Positions 49,051 through 57,652 of a stretch of 64,000 nucleotides of DNA are shown here, piece after piece (position 1 is the first letter of the stretch; each line of letters starts with the position of its first letter). Origin of the DNA: Ruegeria sp. EL01 (lineage in GTDB: Bacteria; Pseudomonadota; Alphaproteobacteria; Rhodobacterales; Rhodobacteraceae); NCBI RefSeq assembly GCF_900313035.1, contig NZ_OMPS01000046.1, positions 434,001-498,000 of the forward strand, written 5' to 3'. The notes under the pieces were generated by a model. The model saw only the letters and a list, made by a program, of their open reading frames with translations. It had not been told where the DNA came from and ran no database searches. Made by a program: the position numbers and the translations under genes.

Positions 49051-49380
49051 ATGAAAAAATGGATGTGCGTGGCCGTGACCACCCTGCTCGCCACGGCTGC
49101 AGCGGCAGAAGAACGCCACTTCGTCTGCGTGTCAGATCGCGATGGAAGCGAAACTCGCCTGAACCAAACTGCTGAAGGTGACAAGGGTCGCATCGCCACA
49201 CAGAATATCGAAGGCGATGCCACTATCTTGAAAGGCGTTGGCAACATGACCTTTCTTCACATCGAAGGCGGCGATGTGGTGACCTTCGTAATCCATACCG
49301 AGGACATGACCTACGACCTCTCGATCAAGGGTCCCCATGTTGGAACCGACCGCGGCACCTGCATCCAGGTCGACGCTTAG
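49051..49380 (+). CDS. Small uncharacterised exported protein
   Basis: A 109-residue protein. Residues 1-19 (KKWMCVAVTTLLATAAAA) are a signal peptide; the mature part starts EERHFVCVSDRDGSETRLNQ and is rich in beta-prone segments (ATILKGVGNMTFLHIEGGDVVTFVIHTEDMTYDLSIKG), with one cysteine near each end (HFVC, RGTCIQV) that could form a disulfide. No family recognised. The start at 49051 has AGGA eight bases before. Followed by a strong hairpin at 49391-49416. Confidence 0.7.
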   Translation: MKKWMCVAVTTLLATAAAAEERHFVCVSDRDGSETRLNQTAEGDKGRIATQNIEGDATILKGVGNMTFLHIEGGDVVTFVIHTEDMTYDLSIKGPHVGTDRGTCIQVDA

Positions 49381-49390
49381 GCGGTAACTG

Positions 49391-49416
49391 TGTCTGGCGG
49401 TCGTGTCCGCCAGACA
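49391..49416 (+). terminator. Hairpin after the small exported protein gene
   Basis: TGTCTGGCGG and CCGCCAGACA form a perfect 10-bp stem around a six-base loop, 10 bases after the stop. No long T-run follows. It marks the end of the inserted genes before livH. Confidence 0.6.
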
Positions 49417-49563
49417 TCGTATTTCCCGCATGAGATGAAACGGCAACGTATCTATCCAAAACCTTGTTTTTCAGCGTCGTAAAGCCAAAAAACAGACCAC
49501 AAAATGTTGTGTCTTCTCACGTCGCTATGCCATAAAGCCGCACCCGGACAGTGAGAAGAATTG

Positions 49564-50574
49564 ATGGACCTACTAAACGCGCTTGTTGCGCTTTCGAACT
49601 TTGTGATCGTGCCCGCGATTGCATATGGCAGTCAGTTGGCACTGGGCGCGCTTGGGGTCACGTTGATCTATGGCATCCTGCGGTTTTCCAACTTTGCCCA
49701 TGGCGATACGATGGCCTTTGGCGCAATGATCGCCGTGTTGGTGACCTGGGGCATGCAAGCTGTCGGTATCAGCTTTGGCCCATTGCCGACCGCCCTTCTT
49801 GCCCTGCCCTTTGCGATCTTGGGATGCATCCTGTTGGTGCTGATCACCGACCGGTTCGTCTATCGCTTTTACCGAGCGCAAAGAGCCAAACCGGTCATAC
49901 TTGTGATCGTGTCGATGGGTGTGATGTTCATCATGAACGGCTTGGTCCGGCTTATCATCGGCCCCGACGATCAAAGGTTTTCGGACGGTGCAAGGTTCCT
50001 TATTTCTGCGCGTGATTTCAAGGCCATGACGGGGTTGCGCGAGGGGCTCGCGATCAAGACGTCTCAGGGGATCACCGTGATCGTGGCTGTTGTCGCTGTG
50101 GCATTGCTGTTCTGGTTTCTCAACAAGACCCGCACCGGAAAATCCATGCGCGCCTATTCCGATAATGAGGATCTGGCGCTGCTGTCAGGGATCAATCCGG
50201 AACGCGTGGTGATGATCACCTGGATCCTCGTGGCGGCTCTGGCGACAACTGCCGGTGTGCTTTATGGCCTCGACAAGAGTTTTAAGCCGTTTGTCTATTT
50301 CCAGCTGCTGCTGCCGATCTTTGCTTCGGCCATTGTCGGCGGTTTAGGCAGCCCGCTTGGTGCCATTGCCGGTGGCTTCGTCATCGCCTTTTCCGAGGTC
50401 ACGATCACCTACGCCTGGAAAAAGGTGCTGACATATATCGCCCCAGAAAATCTGGAACCTTCGGGATTGGTGCAGCTTCTGTCCACCGACTACAAATTCG
50501 CCGTCAGCTTTGTCATCTTGCTGATCGTGCTTCTGTTTAAGCCCACAGGCCTGTTCAAAGGAAAAGCGGTATGA
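49564..50574 (+). CDS. Branched-chain amino acid-type permease, LivH type (second system)
   Basis: A 336-residue polytopic protein, longer than the first LivH here (291). The core SQLALGALGVTLIYGILRFSNFAHGDTMAFGAM and later PIFASAIVGGLGSPLGAIAGG are clear. The ATG at 49564 follows GAGAAGAATT; a TTG one codon before is possible. It overlaps livM by four bases. The genes before it (two small exported proteins) break the transporter cluster. Confidence 0.9.
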   Translation: MDLLNALVALSNFVIVPAIAYGSQLALGALGVTLIYGILRFSNFAHGDTMAFGAMIAVLVTWGMQAVGISFGPLPTALLALPFAILGCILLVLITDRFVYRFYRAQRAKPVILVIVSMGVMFIMNGLVRLIIGPDDQRFSDGARFLISARDFKAMTGLREGLAIKTSQGITVIVAVVAVALLFWFLNKTRTGKSMRAYSDNEDLALLSGINPERVVMITWILVAALATTAGVLYGLDKSFKPFVYFQLLLPIFASAIVGGLGSPLGAIAGGFVIAFSEVTITYAWKKVLTYIAPENLEPSGLVQLLSTDYKFAVSFVILLIVLLFKPTGLFKGKAV

Positions 50575-51884
50575 CCGAGACAGTCAAAAACACGCTGCTT
50601 TTCGCCGTTGTTGGGGGCCTGATCCTTCTGACCGGATTCACGCAAAGCTGGAATTCCGCAATCCTGATCTTGAACATGGGCCTGATCTCGGCCATCATGT
50701 CGATTGGCGTGAACCTGCAATGGGGTTTTGCGGGCTTGTTCAACGTTGGTGTCATGGGTTTCGTGGCGCTGGGCGGACTGGCGGTTGTATTGGTGTCGAC
50801 ACCTCCAACTCCGGGAGCGTGGTCGGAAGGTGGCTACGGTGTTGTGTTGGCCCTTTTGCTGGGGGCCGTAACCGTTGTTGCCGCTGTACTGGTTGCGCAG
50901 AGAATGCCCAAAGGACGATTGCAGACTCTGGTCATCGTCGCCATTCTTGTCATCGGTTTCTTTGTCTATCGCGCGGTTTTTGATCCCAACGCGGTCGCAA
51001 TCGAAGCCATCAACCCGGCGGTTGCCGGAAATATCGGTGGTTTGAACTTGCCTGTACTATTGGCCTGGCCCGCAGGAGGATTGCTGGCAGCAGGGGCAGC
51101 GTGGTTGATTGGCAAGACGGCCCTGGGTCTGCGTTCAGACTATCTGGCGATTGCCACATTGGGCATCGCCGAGATTGTCATCGCGATCATGAAGAACGAG
51201 GACTGGTTGGCGCGCGGTGTCAAGAATGTCTACGGCATTCCCCGGCCGGCCCCCGTGGTCGGATATGAGGTCGAACTGCAAAACGACCCCAGCTTTATCG
51301 CACGCGCTGACTGGTTTGGTCTGGATCCGGTCATTGCGTCCACACTGTCCGTGAAGCTGGGCTATTCGCTGCTGTTCATGATTGTGTTGCTCGCCTTGCT
51401 CTGGATGGCGCAGATGGCGCTCAAAAGCCCGTGGGGTCGCATGATGCGCGCCATTCGTGACAACGAGGTTGCAGCTGAGGCGATGGGCAAGGATGTCACC
51501 CGCCGCCATCTTCAGATCTTTGTTCTGGGTTCGGCGATCTGCGGCATTGCCGGGGCGATGATGACGACGTTGGACGGGCAACTTACGCCTGGGACCTATA
51601 ACCCGTTGCGCTTTACGTTTCTGGTCTGGGTGATGGTGATCGTCGGCGGATCGGGTAACAATTTCGGGGCCGTATTGGGGGCCTTTCTGATCTGGTTCCT
51701 TTGGGTGCAGGTCGAGCCTATGGGCCTGTGGATAATGAACCTGGTCACCTCCGGTATTCCGGACGGCAGCGCGCTTAAGGCGCATCTGATCGCAAGCGCA
51801 GCGCATATGCGTCTGTTCACCATGGGCCTTGTACTACTGATTGTTCTCAGATTTAGCCCAAGGGGCCTCATCCCCGAGAAATAG
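50571..51884 (+). CDS. Branched-chain amino acid-type permease, LivM type (second system)
   Basis: A 437-residue membrane protein with about ten hydrophobic segments, longer than the 365 of the first LivM. It has GVNLQWGFAGLFNVGVMGFVALGGL at residues about 45-70, LGLRSDYLAIATLGIAEI and the EAA-like RMMRAIRDNEVAAEAMGKD. An additional hydrophobic region lies at about 85-130 and a periplasmic-loop expansion at about 215-255. The ATG overlaps the livH stop. A clear terminator follows. Confidence 0.92.
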   Translation: MTETVKNTLLFAVVGGLILLTGFTQSWNSAILILNMGLISAIMSIGVNLQWGFAGLFNVGVMGFVALGGLAVVLVSTPPTPGAWSEGGYGVVLALLLGAVTVVAAVLVAQRMPKGRLQTLVIVAILVIGFFVYRAVFDPNAVAIEAINPAVAGNIGGLNLPVLLAWPAGGLLAAGAAWLIGKTALGLRSDYLAIATLGIAEIVIAIMKNEDWLARGVKNVYGIPRPAPVVGYEVELQNDPSFIARADWFGLDPVIASTLSVKLGYSLLFMIVLLALLWMAQMALKSPWGRMMRAIRDNEVAAEAMGKDVTRRHLQIFVLGSAICGIAGAMMTTLDGQLTPGTYNPLRFTFLVWVMVIVGGSGNNFGAVLGAFLIWFLWVQVEPMGLWIMNLVTSGIPDGSALKAHLIASAAHMRLFTMGLVLLIVLRFSPRGLIPEK

Positions 51885-51906
51885 GTCAAAATCCATACAA
51901 ATCAGC

Positions 51907-51936
51907 GAAACCGCGCCGGCAAAACGGCGCGGTTTC
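51907..51936 (+). terminator. Terminator of the second liv cluster
   Basis: A 12-bp perfect stem, GAAACCGCGCCG with CGGCGCGGTTTC around GCAAAA, is followed by TTGATTCTT. Confidence 0.8.
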
Positions 51937-52072
51937 TTGATTCTTAACGATTTTCTGACTAAATGAGAGTACGTACTTGCCACTTGGTACGCTTTGTTGT
52001 CGGCGCTCACTCACACACAGTTAGCCGATCTGTAACGATCATTGAGACTCACTAATAAGAGTAACGTATCCC

Positions 52073-52324
52073 ATGATGACACCACTCGCCAAAGCCACTG
52101 TGCTGTTGCCGGTTCTTGCGGCACTAACAGCATGTATTCCTTCACCCGAGGATCTGGAAACAACTCCGGTGAAGGTTCAGACCCCAAAGGGCGTGGTCAC
52201 GTGCCAACTGTATCGTCCAGACCGCGTTACCTGGGATCGCGCCATTGATTTTCCGGCCAGCAAAATGTCAGTGCCGGAAGCTGACGCTTATTGCAAACAA
52301 GAAGGCCAACGCCAATTGAAGTGA
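52073..52324 (+). CDS. Small predicted lipoprotein
   Basis: An 83-residue protein with a lipoprotein signal: VLLPVLAALTAC with the lipobox L-T-A-C and Cys at residue 21. The mature 63 residues include KGVVTCQLYRPDRVTWDRAIDF and EADAYCKQEGQRQL, with two further cysteines that could form a disulfide. No family recognised. Either of the two consecutive ATG codons (52073 or 52076) may be the start. It ends 37 bases before the convergent HerA-like gene. Confidence 0.65.
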   Translation: MMTPLAKATVLLPVLAALTACIPSPEDLETTPVKVQTPKGVVTCQLYRPDRVTWDRAIDFPASKMSVPEADAYCKQEGQRQLK

Positions 52325-52360
52325 GGGATGCGGCGTTGGAGTATCGCGCCACCTTTCCAG

Positions 52361-53908
52361 TCACCGGCTGCGAAACAACCCGCCCAGGATTCCACGCACG
52401 ATCCGACGACCGGTTGTTCCCTTCAGTTCTTTGATAACGGCCGAACTCATGGCTGATGCAAATGTGTCCTTCTTGCGCACCGCACGCGAGGAGGATCGCC
52501 CAACCCGATTGCCGGAGTACCGACGGGCCGAGGCGTACTCACGCTCCATTGGGCTTTGCTGTTCCAACATATCCTCCGACTCGGCTTGTTCTGCAGCCTT
52601 TGCAGCCGCTTCCGCCCGGGCTTGGAGTATTTCGAATGCGGATTTCCGATCCGTAGCAGTGTCATACTTGGCCGCCATTGGCGATGCACCCAATATGGCC
52701 TGACGCTCTGCATCAGAAATCGGACCCAGCTGCGACCCCGGTGGGCGGATCAAGGTACGCTCGACAATGCCCGGTACACCCTTTTTCTGCAGCATCGATG
52801 TCACCGCTTCACCTACGCCGACCTCACGGATTGCGACCTCGGTGTCAAAGGCGGGGTTTTCGCGATAGGTTTCGGCGGCCAAGCGCAAATTCTTGCGGTC
52901 GCGGGCTGTGAAGGCCCTTAATGCGTGTTGGACGCGGTTTCCCAACTGACCCAAGATATCTTCTGGAATATCCGCCGGATTCTGCGTGATGAAATAAACG
53001 CCAACGCCTTTGGACCGGATAAGACGCGCGACCTGCTCGACCTTGTCCACAAGAACTTTTGGCGCGTCATCAAACAACAAATGAGCTTCATCGAAAAAGA
53101 ACACCAACTTGGGCTTATCAGGATCGCCGACCTCGGGCAGTTCTTCGAACAGCTCGCTTAGCAGCCACAGCAAGAAGGTTGCGTAGAGGCGCGGTGATCC
53201 CATCAATTGATCTGATGCAAGAATGTTGACCACCCCGCGCCCGGTTTCATCTGTCCGCATCAGGTCGGCCAGATCCAGCGCGGGTTCGCCGAACAGACGC
53301 GTTCCGCCTTGGTTTTCCAGCACCAGCAACCGTCGCTGTATCGCCCCGATCGAGGCCGTGGACACATTGCCGTAGCGCAGCGAAAGCTTCGTTCGGTTCT
53401 CACCAATCCAAACCAGAAGGGCCTGTAGATCTTTGAGATCCAACAGCGGCATCCCGTCTTCATCGGCAACGCGGAACGCGATATTCAGTATCCCTTCTTG
53501 CGCTTCGCTTAATTCCATCAATCGTGACAACAGCAATGGGCCCATTTCGGTAACGGTGGTACGCACCGGGTGGCCCTTCTCACCGAAAAGATCCCAGAAC
53601 GTGACCGGAAAGGCTTCGTAAGAGAAATCGGAAAAGCCGATGCGCTCGGCCCGTTCCAGAAACGCCTGATGCAGTTTATGGGATTGGCTTCCCGCCACGG
53701 CCAGCCCCGACAGGTCCCCTTTGACGTCAGACAAAAATACCGGGACACCGGCCTTTGAAAACCCTTCGGCCAGGATTTGCAGTGTCACAGTCTTACCTGT
53801 GCCTGTTGCGCCGGCAATCAAGCCGTGACGATTGGCGTACTTCAGGGACAACCCTTGTGGTTGACCGTATTCCTGCCCCGCACCGCCTATGAATAATTCT
53901 TTTGTCAT
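52361..53908 (-). CDS. HerA-like ATPase of the YjgR (DUF853) family
   Basis: A 515-residue P-loop ATPase of the FtsK-HerA superfamily. Walker A is [12 protein letters not shown] at residues about 32-43 and Walker [13 protein letters not shown] near 245-256, with the ring-forming region that follows ([29 protein letters not shown]) and a basic tail ([15 protein letters not shown]). YjgR proteins are widespread with no established role; no NurA-type nuclease gene, the usual HerA partner, is nearby, and no defence genes surround it. Confidence 0.9.
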   Translation of the reverse strand: MTKELFIGGAGQEYGQPQGLSLKYANRHGLIAGATGTGKTVTLQILAEGFSKAGVPVFLSDVKGDLSGLAVAGSQSHKLHQAFLERAERIGFSDFSYEAFPVTFWDLFGEKGHPVRTTVTEMGPLLLSRLMELSEAQEGILNIAFRVADEDGMPLLDLKDLQALLVWIGENRTKLSLRYGNVSTASIGAIQRRLLVLENQGGTRLFGEPALDLADLMRTDETGRGVVNILASDQLMGSPRLYATFLLWLLSELFEELPEVGDPDKPKLVFFFDEAHLLFDDAPKVLVDKVEQVARLIRSKGVGVYFITQNPADIPEDILGQLGNRVQHALRAFTARDRKNLRLAAETYRENPAFDTEVAIREVGVGEAVTSMLQKKGVPGIVERTLIRPPGSQLGPISDAERQAILGASPMAAKYDTATDRKSAFEILQARAEAAAKAAEQAESEDMLEQQSPMEREYASARRYSGNRVGRSSSRAVRKKDTFASAMSSAVIKELKGTTGRRIVRGILGGLFRSR

Positions 53909-54004
53909 CTGTTCTTATGCCTTCGTTTTCACCGATCCATGCCCAGCATACAAAGTTAACCTTTAACTGCGATAGTCTTGACGTTCTCTTTGCGGTGCAT
54001 GCTG

Positions 54005-54060
54005 CGGGGGACAAACTTCCTCCCTGTCGACTGGCCGTGCCTTCGGGCGCGGCTTTTTTC
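54005..54060 (+). ncRNA. Candidate small RNA 1 with anti-Shine-Dalgarno loop
   Basis: A terminator with an 8-bp stem (GCCGTGCC/GGCGCGGC) and a UUCG tetraloop, followed by six Ts (54035-54060), stands on the plus strand with no plus-strand gene before it. Just before the stem, GACA and TGTC flank a loop containing CTTCCTCCC (54017-54025), complementary to a Shine-Dalgarno sequence. Such C/U-rich loops characterise alphaproteobacterial small RNAs (CcsR/cuckoo/alpha-r14 types). The 5' end is uncertain; a CTTGAC at 53977 could be part of an RpoH-like promoter. Confidence 0.4.
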
Positions 54061-54114
54061 AACTCTCCGATATTAAAGTGAACTGATGAGTATGTTAAAA
54101 ATTCAGGTTAGCAG

Positions 54115-54143
54115 TTGACCGCCGAGCGCCCCTTCCCTAGGGT
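54115..54143 (+). promoter_or_regulatory. Promoter of candidate small RNA 2
   Basis: TTGACC and TAGGGT are spaced by exactly 17 bases, with a purine about seven bases on (54150) as likely start. No coding frame follows before the terminator at 54190-54219. Confidence 0.55.
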
Positions 54144-54149
54144 TTGCGC

Positions 54150-54219
54150 ATAACTAAGTCGGCCAGTCCGACGGGGAGAAAAATTCGGGAAAGGGAGCTG
54201 TGCAAACGGCTCCCTTTTT
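54150..54219 (+). ncRNA. Candidate small RNA 2 (about 70 nt)
   Basis: A compact unit of promoter, short RNA and terminator. The RNA would carry a 5-bp hairpin GTCGG/CCGAC (54158-54172), a purine-rich unpaired stretch (GGGGAGAAAAATTCGGG), and a terminator stem AAAGGGAGC/GCTCCCTTT (54190-54217) ending in a T-run. It contains no reading frame with a start and ribosome site. The alternative is an attenuated leader of ialB, which starts 141 bases later. Confidence 0.5.
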
Positions 54220-54360
54220 CTTGTCCTTTGGGACAGTTGTTCTACCCTTTTGGCAAGAAATCGTGCAATTCTCGACCCGCTGACAGGTTAGCGCCTGACA
54301 CCGGGTGTTTAGGGTGCTAGACGAAACAAAAAGATCAATCATCAAAACTTCGAGGCATTC

Positions 54361-54957
54361 ATGATCAAGAACATCCTCTCGCTTAACACCGTGGCTGCTG
54401 CCCTGATGTGTGGCGCAGTCAGTGCGCAGGAAGCGACACCCACTGAAGAAACACCTAACGCTGAGACCGGCACCGAGCTGGATCTTGGTGACTCCGGTCC
54501 GCGCGTTGGCGAGCAATTCGTCAAAGAGAAATCCGGTGAATGGGATGTGTCCTGCATCAAGGCCGAGGAAGGGGAAGATCCCTGCGCAATCGTGCAGGTC
54601 CTGAACGGCCCTCAAGGTGAGCCAATTGCCGAAGTATCCATCGGTAAGTTGCCCGAAGGCGGTGCCGCCGTGGCATGGGCGAATGTCATCGTTCCACTGG
54701 AAACGCTGCTGCAGGCGCAACTGGCGCTGTCAATCGACGGTGCACCGCGCAAACTGTACAACTACCATCACTGTGTTCCTGTGGGGTGCGTTGCGCAATT
54801 GGGCCTAAGCCAGGGTGACCTAAGCGCGATGAAGTCTGGCAGCAAAGCGACATTCTCATTGGTTCCTGCCCGTTTCCCCGATCAGGTCCTGGAAATGGAA
54901 ATGTCCCTGTCTGGCTTTACCGCAGGGTTTGACGGGCTGGACGTCAACGTCAGATAA
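54361..54957 (+). CDS. Invasion-associated locus B (IalB) family exported protein
   Basis: A 198-residue protein with a signal peptide (KNILSLNTVAAALMCGAVSA) and an acidic stretch (EATPTEETPNAETGTELDLGD), then the IalB domain from about residue 50 (KEKSGEWDVSCIKAEEGEDPCAIVQVLNGPQG, then YNYHHCVPVGCVAQL) with four cysteines. IalB proteins are periplasmic or outer-membrane-associated; despite the name, most bacteria carrying them are not invasive. The 452-base gap upstream holds two candidate small RNAs. A hairpin at 54974-55003 follows. Confidence 0.88.
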   Translation: MIKNILSLNTVAAALMCGAVSAQEATPTEETPNAETGTELDLGDSGPRVGEQFVKEKSGEWDVSCIKAEEGEDPCAIVQVLNGPQGEPIAEVSIGKLPEGGAAVAWANVIVPLETLLQAQLALSIDGAPRKLYNYHHCVPVGCVAQLGLSQGDLSAMKSGSKATFSLVPARFPDQVLEMEMSLSGFTAGFDGLDVNVR

Positions 54958-54973
54958 ATCCGTTCGAAACAAA

Positions 54974-55003
54974 ACCACCGCCGCTAGCGATCCTGGCGGT
55001 GGT
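54974..55003 (-). terminator. Terminator between ialB and the ketoacyl-synthase gene
   Basis: ACCACCGCC pairs with GGCGGTGGT (9 bp, 12-base loop). On the minus strand it is followed by TTTGTTT, so it ends the lpxD-ACP-synthase operon and may also act for ialB. Confidence 0.75.
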
Positions 55004-55017
55004 GGCTTTCACAGGTT

Positions 55018-56226
55018 TCAAACTTTCTTCAAAGCCAAAACCGCGTTCAGCCCACCGAAGGCAAACGCGTTGCTCAGTGCAACGTCCACTTTCACTTCAC
55101 GTGATTCGTTCGGAACAACATCCAGCGCACACTCAGGATCGGGCTCTTCATACCCAATCGTAGGGGCAATGATACCGTCCCGCAGTGCCATAATGCACGC
55201 CAGCAACTCGACAGCTCCGGTGCCACCGATCAAGTGGCCATGCATCGATTTGGTTGACGAGATCATAAGTTCGTCTGCGTGCGGGCCAAAGACATCGGCA
55301 ACCGCCGCGCATTCGGTTTTGTCATTTGCTGCCGTGCCTGTTCCATGGGCGTTGATGTAACTTACATCACTTGCGTTTAATCCAGCATCAGCCAAGGCCC
55401 CGGCCATTGCACGAGAAGCCCCTTGTTTGCTGGGCATAACGATATCCGCCGCATCCGATGACATGGCGAACCCAACAACCTCGCACAGAATCTCGGCACC
55501 GCGTGCGCGCGCGTGCTCGAATTCTTCAAACACGAAGATGCCTGCACCTTCGCCCTGCACCATTCCGTTTCGATTGGCGCTGAAAGGGCGGCACGCATCC
55601 TTGGACATCACCCGCAACCCTTCCCAGGCTTTAACCCCACCGAAACACAGCATAGATTCAGCGCCACCGGTGATCATGGCCGGAGCAGCTCCGCTGCGCA
55701 CCATCTGAAAGGCCAGAGCCATGGCATGGTTTGACGAGGCGCAAGCTGTAGAGACCGTAAAGCTCGGCCCCTTGAGATTATGCTCCATGGACACATGGCT
55801 TGCGGCGGCATTGTTCATCAGCTTGGGCACCACAAAGGGGTGCACACGGTTTTTGCCGTCTTCATAGACCGAGCGGTAATTGTCGTCCCAGGTCGACACG
55901 CCGCCACCTGCAGTGCCTAAAACAACCCCGGACCTCGCGGCCATTTCACCGTGAAATTCGATCCCGGATTGCTCAATCGCTTCTTTCGCAGCGGTCAGCG
56001 TGAATTGCGTGAACCGGTCATACAGCGTCATTTGCTGACGGTTGAACCGGCCTTCCGCCTCGAACCCACGCACCTGGCCACCGATCTTGATGGTCAGACG
56101 TTCGACATCGCGAAACTCAAGCTCGGAAATACCGCAGCGCCCTTCGCGCATGGCTTCAAGCGTATCTGGGACCGAATGGCCCAGCGAGTTGATGGTGCCC
56201 GCGCCGGTAATGACAACACGTTTCAT
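55018..56226 (-). CDS. Beta-ketoacyl-ACP synthase, FabF-like
   Basis: A 402-residue condensing enzyme with catalytic C162 (STACASSNHA), H294 (NAHGTGT), K326 and H331 (STKSMHGHLIGG). This is the KAS II set, so the enzyme should be active. It is encoded nine bases after a dedicated ACP and two genes after lpxD, so it most likely extends a special acyl chain on this ACP, for lipid A or another envelope lipid, rather than doing bulk fatty-acid synthesis. It differs from housekeeping FabF in being next to an ACP of the DSMGL type. Confidence 0.9.
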   Translation of the reverse strand: MKRVVITGAGTINSLGHSVPDTLEAMREGRCGISELEFRDVERLTIKIGGQVRGFEAEGRFNRQQMTLYDRFTQFTLTAAKEAIEQSGIEFHGEMAARSGVVLGTAGGGVSTWDDNYRSVYEDGKNRVHPFVVPKLMNNAAASHVSMEHNLKGPSFTVSTACASSNHAMALAFQMVRSGAAPAMITGGAESMLCFGGVKAWEGLRVMSKDACRPFSANRNGMVQGEGAGIFVFEEFEHARARGAEILCEVVGFAMSSDAADIVMPSKQGASRAMAGALADAGLNASDVSYINAHGTGTAANDKTECAAVADVFGPHADELMISSTKSMHGHLIGGTGAVELLACIMALRDGIIAPTIGYEEPDPECALDVVPNESREVKVDVALSNAFAFGGLNAVLALKKV

Positions 56227-56235
56227 AACTTTGCG

Positions 56236-56493
56236 TCAGACCTTTTCCGACACGAGCTTTTCGATCCCTGAAATGATCGCCGCTACGTTCGAAATATCAA
56301 AGTCGTTGGCCTGCGGTTCATTTGCGTTAAATGGGACAGAAATGTCGAATTCTTCTTCGATGGCAAAAATGCTTTCGACCAGCCCCATACTGTCGATTCC
56401 CAGATCTTCAAGCGTGCTTTCGGGTGTTACATCCGAAGGCTCCAGCAAGGCCTGCTCTGCAATGATTGCGATGACGCGGTCGCTGATGCTCAT
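56236..56493 (-). CDS. Acyl carrier protein (specialised)
   Basis: An 85-residue carrier protein. The phosphopantetheine serine is S35 in LGIDSMGLVESIFAIEEEF; housekeeping AcpP has DSLDTVE at this place, so the DSMGLVE form marks a specialised ACP. The remaining sequence is helical and acidic. It lies between lpxD and the ketoacyl synthase, with 32 bases to lpxD and nine to the synthase. It may carry the hydroxyacyl chain used by LpxD or a later acyltransferase; inference from context. Confidence 0.88.
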   Translation of the reverse strand: MSISDRVIAIIAEQALLEPSDVTPESTLEDLGIDSMGLVESIFAIEEEFDISVPFNANEPQANDFDISNVAAIISGIEKLVSEKV

Positions 56494-56525
56494 GTCGATC
56501 CCCTGATTGCCGGTTTGAGGATGAT

Positions 56526-57617
56526 TTAATCGCTCGGAGGCTGTTTGAAAACAGCCTTTTTCAACGCCTCAACGTCACGTGCCATCCGAGGCAAACGGCG
56601 CTGCGCCTTGTAGATATCCGTATGGCTTTCCATCTTGATACCGGGATACCCCATGATGACACGCCCTGCGGGAACATTGGACAGAATCTTGGTGCCTCCG
56701 CCAGAAATAACGCCGTTGCCAATAAAGATGTTGTCGACCACCCCGGTTTGACCGCCTAAGACAACGTTGTTGCCAATCTCGACCGATCCGGAAACACCCG
56801 TCTGACCGCACAGAAGGCAATCTTGACCAACGCGGGTGTTGTGACCGACGTGCACAAGATTATCCAGCTTGGTGCCATTACCAATACATGTGTTACGGAT
56901 CGTCCCGTTGTCGATGGTGCAATTGGACCCAACTTCGACATCGTCACCAATCTCAACAGCACCCAAAGAATGAATACGCAGCCAGGTCTGTGCCTTGGCA
57001 CCCCCCTGATCGCCCATTGTTTTTCGAACGTTTTCAACGCCTGAGACTTCAGGCGTCACAAAGCTGAACCCGTCTCCGCCGATCCTTGCCCCCGGTTGGG
57101 CGATGAACCGATCTCCGATCCGGGCACGTGCGCCGATGCTAACCATTTCGCGCAGAACGGCGTTTTCGCCAAGGACTGCGTCCAACCCGATGACGCAGTG
57201 CGCTCCGATAACCGCACCCGCACCAATTTGAGCACGCGCGCCCACAACGGACAGTGGACCGATGGACACGTTCGCGCCAATCTGTGCTGTCGGGTCGATC
57301 ACGGCGGACGGATGAACCCCGGGTTCAATCCCCTGCCCGCGGTCCAGCATTGCGGTAATCCCAGCCATCGCCATTCGCGGACGCGGCACAAAAATCGCTG
57401 CAGACAGCCCCAGTGCCTGCCAATCCGCACCTTCCCACAACACGGCTGCACGCGCGTCGCCGTTTGATAGCGCCTCGGCATATTTTGGAGCCATTGCCAT
57501 CGCCAGATCGGTTGGACCTGCGTCACCCGGTTCGGCCGCCCGAATGATCGTAAGGCCAGTGTCGCCCTGACACTCAGCCCCAAGGGCTTCGGCGATTTGC
57601 TGAACGGTAAACTGCAT
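56526..57617 (-). CDS. lpxD: UDP-3-O-(3-hydroxyacyl)glucosamine N-acyltransferase
   Basis: A 363-residue trimeric enzyme of lipid A synthesis. The N-terminal uridine-binding domain (about 1-100) has TVQQIAEALGAECQGD. A left-handed beta helix of hexapeptide repeats follows, with the catalytic histidine in LDNLVHVGHNTRVGQ, and a C-terminal helical segment (AQRRLPRMARDVEALKKAVF). AAGGAAG supports the start at 57617. It transfers the second hydroxyacyl chain. It is first in the lpxD-ACP-synthase operon; usual neighbours such as bamA, fabZ and lpxA are absent. Confidence 0.94.
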   Translation of the reverse strand: MQFTVQQIAEALGAECQGDTGLTIIRAAEPGDAGPTDLAMAMAPKYAEALSNGDARAAVLWEGADWQALGLSAAIFVPRPRMAMAGITAMLDRGQGIEPGVHPSAVIDPTAQIGANVSIGPLSVVGARAQIGAGAVIGAHCVIGLDAVLGENAVLREMVSIGARARIGDRFIAQPGARIGGDGFSFVTPEVSGVENVRKTMGDQGGAKAQTWLRIHSLGAVEIGDDVEVGSNCTIDNGTIRNTCIGNGTKLDNLVHVGHNTRVGQDCLLCGQTGVSGSVEIGNNVVLGGQTGVVDNIFIGNGVISGGGTKILSNVPAGRVIMGYPGIKMESHTDIYKAQRRLPRMARDVEALKKAVFKQPPSD

Positions 57618-57652
57618 GCGGGCTTCCTTTTGGCAGGAGTTGCGCCCTGTGA

